DNA of 8,273 nucleotides from NCBI GenBank assembly GCA_024280975.1, contig JAMXLQ010000067.1:1-8273 (forward strand), in the 5' to 3' direction. Below the pieces are notes generated by a model. That model searched no databases, was not told the origin of the DNA, and saw only the letters and a list, made by a program, of their open reading frames with translations. Below, piece by piece: positions 1 to 4,128 of this stretch. Numbering within the stretch: the stretch's first letter is position 1; every line of letters starts with the position of its first letter. Origin of the DNA: Methanosarcina sp. Lineage in GTDB: Archaea > Halobacteriota > Methanosarcinia > Methanosarcinales > Methanosarcinaceae. The position numbers were made by a program, and so were the translations under genes.

Positions 1-25
1 ACAAAATATTCGCAAATCTTATCAC

Positions 26-655
26 ATGAATTTCGGATTTTTAATTTTCCCAGGGCTGGAAGAGCTGGACCTTGTCGGCCCGTGGGAAATAATATCGCTC
101 TGGAGCAAATTTGCCCAAGGGCCTGAGAAATGCCTCATGGTTGCCGAAAATCCCGGGCCCGTGATCTGTAACAAAGGAATGTCCGTAAATCCTCATGTTA
201 CCTTCGCGGATTGCCCTCCTCTGGATTTTCTCCTTGTGCCAGGTGGCGAAAGCACACAGAGAGAGGTAGAGAATCCCTCGCTGATTCAATTCATTGCCCG
301 GCAGGCTGAGAATTGCAAAGCTATGCTTTCTGTCTGTACTGCCATATTTCTCCTCCATCGAGCCGGCCTGCTCTCAAACAGGCGAGCCACCACCCACTGG
401 GCCTCACTCCAGAAGCTGCGAAAACTAGGTGACGTAGAGGTGGTGGAAGATCGAATTGTTAGAGATGGAAATATCTGGACCTCGGCAGGCATTTCTGCTG
501 GCATTGATCTGGCTTTTGAATTTATTGAATACATGACAGATGAAAAAACGGCAGGCAAGATTCAGCTCGGAGCCGAGTATTATCCGTCCGGCAGGTCATA
601 TGGTATGATGCACAAAATCCCTCAGGCTCCTGAGTATTTGAGGAAAAGGGACTGA
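26..655 (+). CDS. DJ-1/PfpI family protein, isonitrile-hydratase-like
   Basis: 209-residue class I glutamine amidotransferase-like protein of the DJ-1/PfpI superfamily, closest by eye to the isonitrile hydratase (InhA) branch, whose members hydrate isonitriles to N-substituted formamides. Seen: the N-terminal strand and loop FLIFPGLEELDLVGPWE (residues 5-21) with Asp15; the nucleophile elbow SVCTAIFLL with Cys104 followed by Thr105; then GLLSNRRATTHW (114-125), typical of this branch; and TSAGISAGID (152-161). Asp15, Cys104 and Thr105 match the known InhA catalytic set. No signal peptide or membrane segment, so cytoplasmic. The start is chosen because MNFGFLIFPG matches normal family N-termini. 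However, no Shine-Dalgarno site is visible and the frame is open to the left edge, so an upstream start cannot be excluded. It converges on the nitroreductase gene. The fold is secure; the substrate is inference, since related proteins include proteases, chaperones, glyoxalases and AraC-type regulators' sensor domains. Confidence 0.85.
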   Translation: MNFGFLIFPGLEELDLVGPWEIISLWSKFAQGPEKCLMVAENPGPVICNKGMSVNPHVTFADCPPLDFLLVPGGESTQREVENPSLIQFIARQAENCKAMLSVCTAIFLLHRAGLLSNRRATTHWASLQKLRKLGDVEVVEDRIVRDGNIWTSAGISAGIDLAFEFIEYMTDEKTAGKIQLGAEYYPSGRSYGMMHKIPQAPEYLRKRD

Positions 656-680
656 AAAAAGGGATTGAAAAGCCCCTTTT
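656..680. terminator. Bidirectional hairpin between convergent genes
   Basis: AAAAGGG (657-663) pairs with CCCTTTT (674-680) over a 10-base loop, directly after the stop of the PfpI gene and 15 bases beyond the stop of the nitroreductase gene. Read on the minus strand, the stem's CCC is followed at once by a run of six T; read on the plus strand it ends CCCTTTTAACTTTT. It could therefore end transcription both ways. This is seen in the sequence; its function is inferred. Confidence 0.5.
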
Positions 681-695
681 AACTTTTCAAAAACT

Positions 696-1514
696 TTACT
701 TCCATGTTACTTCAAGGGGTTTTCTGCGAGGTATTCCATATACTTTGTACTGTGGATTACCAAACATCATTGCATAAGCAGACTTTCGTCCTGCAGGCAG
801 GTCGAGTTCCTTCTGGAGAGGTTCATAGGACATAGCGGCAGCTGCAACAAAACCAGCCCAGCATGTTCCTATCCCGAACGCAGGCGCAGCGATATCAAAA
901 TGCGTGAGGGCAATAGTGGCGTCAATAGGCGCAATCTGGTTGTTCTCGGGTATGTGGGCGAAAAGCAGGTGAGGGGCGCCCCGGCAGATGACATCGATTC
1001 CCTGTTCCCATGCAGAAATAAGCATCGGAACGTAGCCGCTCATTGGGTGGTCGGTGTTTATCAGGTGTTTCATCCATTCGATGGTGAGCCCAGCAATCTT
1101 CTTTACTTCTTCCGGATCATAGATTACCAGCCACTGCACCGGCTGACCATTGCCTCCGGATGCTGCATAACGAGCAATATCGAGTACTTCAAGAATTTTT
1201 TCCTTTGGAACGGGTTCCTCGGAAAAATGTCTTACAGACCTGCGTTTTTTGAGGTAGAAAGCCACATCCTCAGGAGAAATGTTGCCTACATCTGAAGGCA
1301 GGGTAATTTTTTCATCCGTAAGGAAGTTCAGGATAAGCACCTGAGACGGGCAGAAAGCTTCACAATGCCCACAGTAGAAACAGTGAGAAACGTTTTCATC
1401 CTGCACCTGAGGGATATTTGATTCATCAGCCAAACTGATAATACCTGAAGAGCACATCTTTACGCAAAGGCCGCATCCTGTGCAGCGATCTTCATCAACA
1501 ATAATATGAGCCAT
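696..1514 (-). CDS. Ferredoxin-nitroreductase fusion flavoprotein
   Basis: 272-residue cytoplasmic protein joining a two-cluster ferredoxin to an FMN-dependent nitroreductase domain. The ferredoxin part (residues 1-60) has CTGCGLCVKMC (Cys11, 14, 17, 21) and CFYCGHCEAFCP (Cys45, 48, 51, 55), each a complete [4Fe-4S] ligand set. The nitroreductase domain (about 82-272) starts with the FMN-phosphate-binding RRSVRHF (91-97), followed by SGGNGQPVQW (119-128), the late GIGTCWAGF (214-222) and FGNPQYKVYG (251-260). In this family electrons would pass from ferredoxin through the clusters to FMN and then to a nitro, quinone or other organic acceptor; the physiological substrate is unknown. The ATG at 1514 is preceded by AGGA (1524-1527) at 9 bases, supporting this start. 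It follows the methyltransferase gene by 85 bases on the same strand, but the TATA-like stretch in between suggests its own promoter. No defect was seen. Confidence 0.9.
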   Translation of the reverse strand: MAHIIVDEDRCTGCGLCVKMCSSGIISLADESNIPQVQDENVSHCFYCGHCEAFCPSQVLILNFLTDEKITLPSDVGNISPEDVAFYLKKRRSVRHFSEEPVPKEKILEVLDIARYAASGGNGQPVQWLVIYDPEEVKKIAGLTIEWMKHLINTDHPMSGYVPMLISAWEQGIDVICRGAPHLLFAHIPENNQIAPIDATIALTHFDIAAPAFGIGTCWAGFVAAAAMSYEPLQKELDLPAGRKSAYAMMFGNPQYKVYGIPRRKPLEVTWK

Positions 1515-1521
1515 TGTATCA

Positions 1522-1551
1522 AATCCTACAAAGAGTAGATGTAATAGGATT
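1522..1551 (-). promoter_or_regulatory. Inverted repeat covering the nitroreductase Shine-Dalgarno site
   Basis: AATCCTA (1522-1528) and TAGGATT (1545-1551) form a perfect 7-bp inverted repeat with a 16-base spacer. On the minus strand, the downstream arm contains the AGGA ribosome-binding site of the nitroreductase gene. As RNA the two arms could pair and hide that site; as DNA the dyad could be an operator. The TATA-like AAGTAAATAAATAAT (minus strand, about 1548-1562) lies just upstream. If transcription starts about 25 bases after it, the upstream arm might not be in the mRNA, which would favour an operator, except in transcripts reading through from the methyltransferase gene. Confidence 0.35.
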
Positions 1552-1599
1552 ATTTATTTACTTTTCTTTATTTCTCTATCTGTGAAGCTCCATTCGTAC

Positions 1600-2518
1600 T
1601 CATTCGGTTATTGCCTGAGCAAAGGATAAAAGATTGCATACTTTTCTATCCTTGTTTATTCCATGGAAGTACATTTTCTTGTACTCTTCAGCAGTCACAT
1701 TCTGGACCCTGGAAAAGCCTCTCTCAACGAGAAAAGCCTCGACTATTCCCTCCCTGATTCCGAACTGAAGGGGTTCTCCCTGTTGTGTAGTATAGTTCAG
1801 AATATTCTTGCCCACTTCCAGTTCGCATGTTCCATCAACTACCGATTGCGGATAGTAATCGAATAGAATAGCACTTCCCTTGCCTGAATTCCTTACAATA
1901 AAGGATAATGTTTCATCAATGACTTTGGGAGGAATATACATAGTGAGTCCTTCCATAAGGAAAAGAGTTTTCAGTGATCTGTCATACCCCTGTGCAACCA
2001 GACTTTCTCCAAGGGTTTCAGTCTCAAAATCAACAGGAACATATGTAACATAATCCGGGAGGATACCGAAGATTTCTTTTACCTTTTCTATTTTTACACT
2101 CTGAGTATCTGGATGATCAACTTCGAAAACCGTGATTTTACCTTTCAGGCCTTCAATCCGGTATGCCCTTGTATCATACCCCGCTCCAAGAATGACCAGC
2201 TGACGAAGTCCTCCATCGATAAAGTTCTTTACAAAATCGTCAAAATACCTAACGCGCACTCTAATGGAATTCCCGAGGTCCGGGAAAAGCCTCTCATAAT
2301 ATTCCGACATCTCTTTTGTCTTTTCAGAATTGGATGCCGCAAATGCCAGAGTTCCTGGATTAAAAGTAGACAGCGTATGGGTCATAACATATGCGTTCTC
2401 CCTCTGATTTTTTCGATTCTGCAACCCTGTGGAGAGCAATCAGCTCAGCCATTTTGCTGGACCCTTTTCTCTTAGTGTTCACTTCATTTGAGGCTGTTAA
2501 GCTTGTCGGTTCTTGCAT
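1600..2518 (-). pseudogene. LCMT/TIGR00027-type SAM methyltransferase, frame broken near codon 52
   Basis: SAM-dependent methyltransferase of the leucine-carboxyl-methyltransferase-like family (Ppm1/TIGR00027). The gene is in two frames. Frame A starts at ATG 2518, after the ribosome site GGGTGGAT, and encodes 52 residues with SLTA (6-9), AELIALHRVAES and ERICYDPYAVYF (41-52), the usual family N-terminus; it stops at TAA (2362-2360). Frame B, open from about 2439, carries the rest from NPGTLAF onward: LVILGAGYDTRAYR (SAM motif I, 107-120 of the joined protein), FEVDHP (131-136), MEGLTMY (188-194), ending at 1600. Joined length is about 305, normal for the family. The alternative start of frame B alone (TTG 2439 or ATG 2385) would give an N-terminus with no family likeness. 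The site reads TAC TTT TAA T: a 2-base loss (or 1-base gain) in a T/A run, or a +1 slip from TTT to TTT. Substrate unknown. It lies downstream of the broken TetR gene, perhaps cotranscribed with it. Confidence 0.8.
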
Positions 2519-2540
2519 TTATAATCCACCCTGTAATGTT

Positions 2541-2570
2541 TTCACTTAAAAATAAGTCTCAAAATAAGTC
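2541..2570 (-). promoter_or_regulatory. Candidate promoter and direct repeats of the methyltransferase gene
   Basis: On the minus strand GACTTATTTT occurs twice (plus-strand AAAATAAGTC at 2549-2558 and 2561-2570) with a 12-bp period. The downstream copy runs into TTTTTAAG, a possible TATA element 30-40 bases before the ATG at 2518. A repeat at a 12-bp step beside a promoter could be an activator or repressor site, but AT-rich chance similarity is possible. Confidence 0.25.
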
Positions 2571-2624
2571 CTGATTAATATGAAAGAAAAATTCACTTTT
2601 CGGTCCTTTGATACACAAACCTGT

Positions 2625-3285
2625 TCACATTGTATCTGTATTTTCCGTGTTCATGAGCATCCGGTGTATAAAGTCAGCAGCGTCTACGAAAAATTGATAT
2701 TGAGAAATTTCCCTATTGTCCAGTATTTTTTGAAGTCTGGCCGCATTTCCGTGAGACCTTTGATAATCAGGGTCAAGAAAACGGTCACTTCAACTGGATC
2801 GGTATCTCGCCGGATCAGGCCCTCATTGATTCCTGAATTTATTGCGTTGCAAGTTATTGTAAACGTATCCTGGCGCAACTTTATAATCTCCTTTGCAACT
2901 TCATTCATATTTTTGTTATCTTCAAGGTCGAATATTCCAGACCGGAAATAAAGATATGCCCGATTATAATCCGGTACCTTTCAATGAGCTCAAAGTACAC
3001 TTTTCCTATCATGCCCAGTATCTGGATACCTGTTTTGCAACTTTTTATACCTTCTTCAATCATGGCATTCAGGATCTTTATCCCGCGCAGGACAACTGAG
3101 AAAAAAAGCGATTCCTTGTTTTTAAAGTAAAGATAAAGCGTTGCTTTATTAAGTTCCACCTCTTTTGCGATGTCATCCATCGAGACTTCATCGTAGCTTC
3201 TGGTGAAAAACAGTTTTTCCGCCGCGTCAAGGATATAATTTCGCCTTTGCTCTTTTTCCTGTTCTTTTATCTCTTTAATAGACAC
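2625..3285 (-). pseudogene. TetR-family transcriptional regulator, two frameshifts
   Basis: A TetR/AcrR-type repressor split over three frames. Frame 1, from GTG 3285, gives residues 1-104: helix 1 (RNYILDAAEKLFF, 15-27), then the helix-turn-helix VSMDDIAKEVELNKATLYLYF (35-54) and KNKESLF, ending at ELIERY. Out of frame it would run to a stop at 2905. Frame 2 resumes at 2974 with PDYNRAYLYFRSG, a typical start of the ligand-binding domain, and continues through MNEVAKEIIK to DFKKY (2723). Frame 3 resumes at 2720 with DNREISQYQFFVDAADF and ends at TGA 2625. Each junction needs one restored base (TACCGG to TACCCGG; TACTGGAC to TACNTGGAC or similar), giving 220 residues, a normal length. GTG 3285 is the only start after the upstream TAG. 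No Shine-Dalgarno site is obvious. The DNA-binding half alone could be made as a 126-residue product, but it lacks the dimerising core. It faces the three-palindrome array, so autoregulation is likely. Ligand unknown. Confidence 0.82.
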
Positions 3286-3303
3286 TTCAATAACCGAGAA
3301 AAT

Positions 3304-3354
3304 TAACTATTAGTTATTTTAATAACTGATAGTTATAATTATAACTTATAGTTA
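3304..3354. promoter_or_regulatory. Three tandem palindromic operators, 19-bp period
   Basis: Three copies of the 13-bp palindrome TAACT-NNN-AGTTA: 3304-3316 (centre ATT), 3323-3335 (centre GAT) and 3342-3354 (centre TAT). All ten arm bases are identical in every copy, the repeat step is exactly 19 bp, and the spacers are the 6-base TTTTAA and TAATTA. The array begins 18 bases upstream of the TetR-type start codon. A TATA-like GTTATAATTATAAC (minus strand, about 3333-3346) lies between copies 2 and 3, so copies 1 and 2 would cover the TATA flank and the expected start site, the arrangement of an autorepressor. The third copy abuts a plus-strand AGAAAAGATATAAAC element, so a divergent promoter may be controlled as well. 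The repeats are seen; binding by this TetR protein is inferred. Confidence 0.8.
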
Positions 3355-3368
3355 GAAAAGATATAAAC
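3354..3368 (+). promoter_or_regulatory. Candidate BRE/TATA element next to the operator array
   Basis: AGAAAAGATATAAAC resembles an archaeal BRE plus TATA box on the plus strand, and its first base is the last base of operator copy 3. A start near 3388-3392 would give the 3482 gene a leader of about 90 bases. A second, nearer TATA-like element exists, so either or both may be used. Confidence 0.35.
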
Positions 3369-3425
3369 GTTTGTATTTCATCAAAGTACAGGAATTCAAT
3401 GGAAAGTTTCGATATATTTCGGCAA

Positions 3426-3473
3426 GAAAAATAAATTAAATAGGCTTCAAGATTCAAACTCTTAAGGAAGGGG
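3426..3473 (+). promoter_or_regulatory. Candidate proximal promoter and ribosome site of the 3482 gene
   Basis: GAAAAATAAATTAAAT (about 3426-3441) is TATA-like and would place transcription start near 3460. The strong Shine-Dalgarno sequence GGAAGGGG (3466-3473) follows, 8 bases before the ATG at 3482. The spacing is consistent for a short-leader archaeal mRNA and fixes the start codon well; the TATA assignment is less certain in such AT-rich DNA. Confidence 0.45.
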
Positions 3474-3481
3474 ACGCGAAT

Positions 3482-4012
3482 ATGGACGCCGAAGAAATAA
3501 GAGCAATCTTCAAATTTTCAGCCATGGAAAAGCATATGATTTCCAGTTTTGGAATAGAAGAAGAGCTGTTTCTTCCTTTACTGCTTTCGCTTAAATCCGG
3601 GGGTTCATGGAGTTATGCCTCAGAAGAAACGAAAAGCATTGCAGTAAAGGATGTGATCACTTATTATAGTGAAGAAAGCAAGACAGGCTACACTCTAGAA
3701 AAGATATACTTTTTTATCGATCCCGAGGTCATAAAAGAAGAAGGAGTGATCTCAAGGCTGGAAAAGTGTGGGGCAAGAGAAGAAAGAGAACTTGTTAAAA
3801 GGCCCTACCATATAACCCTGAAGGCGAAAAAGATGATAATCGCAGAGGTAAACCCAGAACTAAGGAAGATAACAATCAGGGAACTGAAGAAAAGAAGTAT
3901 ACTGCTCAAAGGTACACCGGCATATAGCGCGGCTCATGAGATGGAACATCTAGAAAAAGGAGAGGTAAAAGGAATTCCTATATGGACCTTTGAATACGTT
4001 AAAGACCAGTAA
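3482..4012 (+). CDS. Hypothetical protein, 176 residues
   Basis: I do not recognise the family. It is a complete reading frame with a strong ribosome site (GGAAGGGG) 8 bases before its ATG. The protein is highly charged, rich in Glu and Lys, has one cysteine (Cys96), and shows no signal peptide or membrane segment, so it is probably cytoplasmic. An amphipathic N-terminal stretch (FSAMEKHMISSFGIEEELFLPLLL) is followed by a mixed region and a Lys/Arg-rich middle (99-138) of likely beta-alpha character. Near the C-terminus AAHEMEHLEKGE contains HEMEH (152-156), formally the HExxH zinc-protease pattern, but with a charged residue inside the motif and little sequence after it, so catalysis is doubtful. 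It is divergent from the TetR-type gene and shares the spacer with the operator array, so it may be a target of that regulator; it converges on the helicase gene. Codon use looks like that of its neighbours. Confidence 0.75.
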   Translation: MDAEEIRAIFKFSAMEKHMISSFGIEEELFLPLLLSLKSGGSWSYASEETKSIAVKDVITYYSEESKTGYTLEKIYFFIDPEVIKEEGVISRLEKCGAREERELVKRPYHITLKAKKMIIAEVNPELRKITIRELKKRSILLKGTPAYSAAHEMEHLEKGEVKGIPIWTFEYVKDQ

Positions 4013-4049
4013 TAATCAGAAGAAGATTAAGCAGATATTAAAAGTAAAT

Positions 4050-4077
4050 AAAAAAGGAGAAAATTTTGCTGTTCTCC
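4050..4077. terminator. Terminator between convergent hypothetical and helicase genes
   Basis: GGAGAA (4056-4061) pairs with TTCTCC (4072-4077) over a 10-base loop. On the minus strand the stem is followed directly by six T (4055-4050), an intrinsic-type terminator for the helicase gene. On the plus strand it is followed by CAAAATTATTTTT and could also serve the hypothetical gene, whose stop is about 40 bases upstream. Confidence 0.55.
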
Positions 4078-4116
4078 CAAAATTATTTTTACAATAAGTT
4101 TTCTCCCAAAACTATT
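4072..4116. repeat. Direct repeat TTCTCCCAAAA(T/C)TATT, two copies
   Basis: TTCTCCCAAAATTATT (4072-4087) and TTCTCCCAAAACTATT (4101-4116) match at 15 of 16 positions with a 29-bp step, in the spacer after the helicase stop. Both copies contain TTCTCC, so either could pair with GGAGAA at 4056-4061, offering two alternative terminator stems. It may be a small local duplication. Confidence 0.6.
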
Positions 4117-4128
4117 CTTATTACAAAA

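Noticed and set aside
2580..3099. Plus-strand frames of 123 and 68 codons over the TetR region
   Set aside because: They are antisense to the restored TetR reading frames, which show clear family sequence; no motif of their own.
3304..3354. CRISPR-like short repeat array
   Set aside because: The repeat units are 13-bp palindromes with 6-bp spacers, far too short for CRISPR; the position at a TetR-type promoter fits operators.
3399..3434. 11-codon frame (MESFDIFRQEK) with AGGA just upstream, a possible leader peptide
   Set aside because: The AGGA would lie at or before the start predicted from the 3361-3368 TATA box, so it may not be in the mRNA; too short to support.
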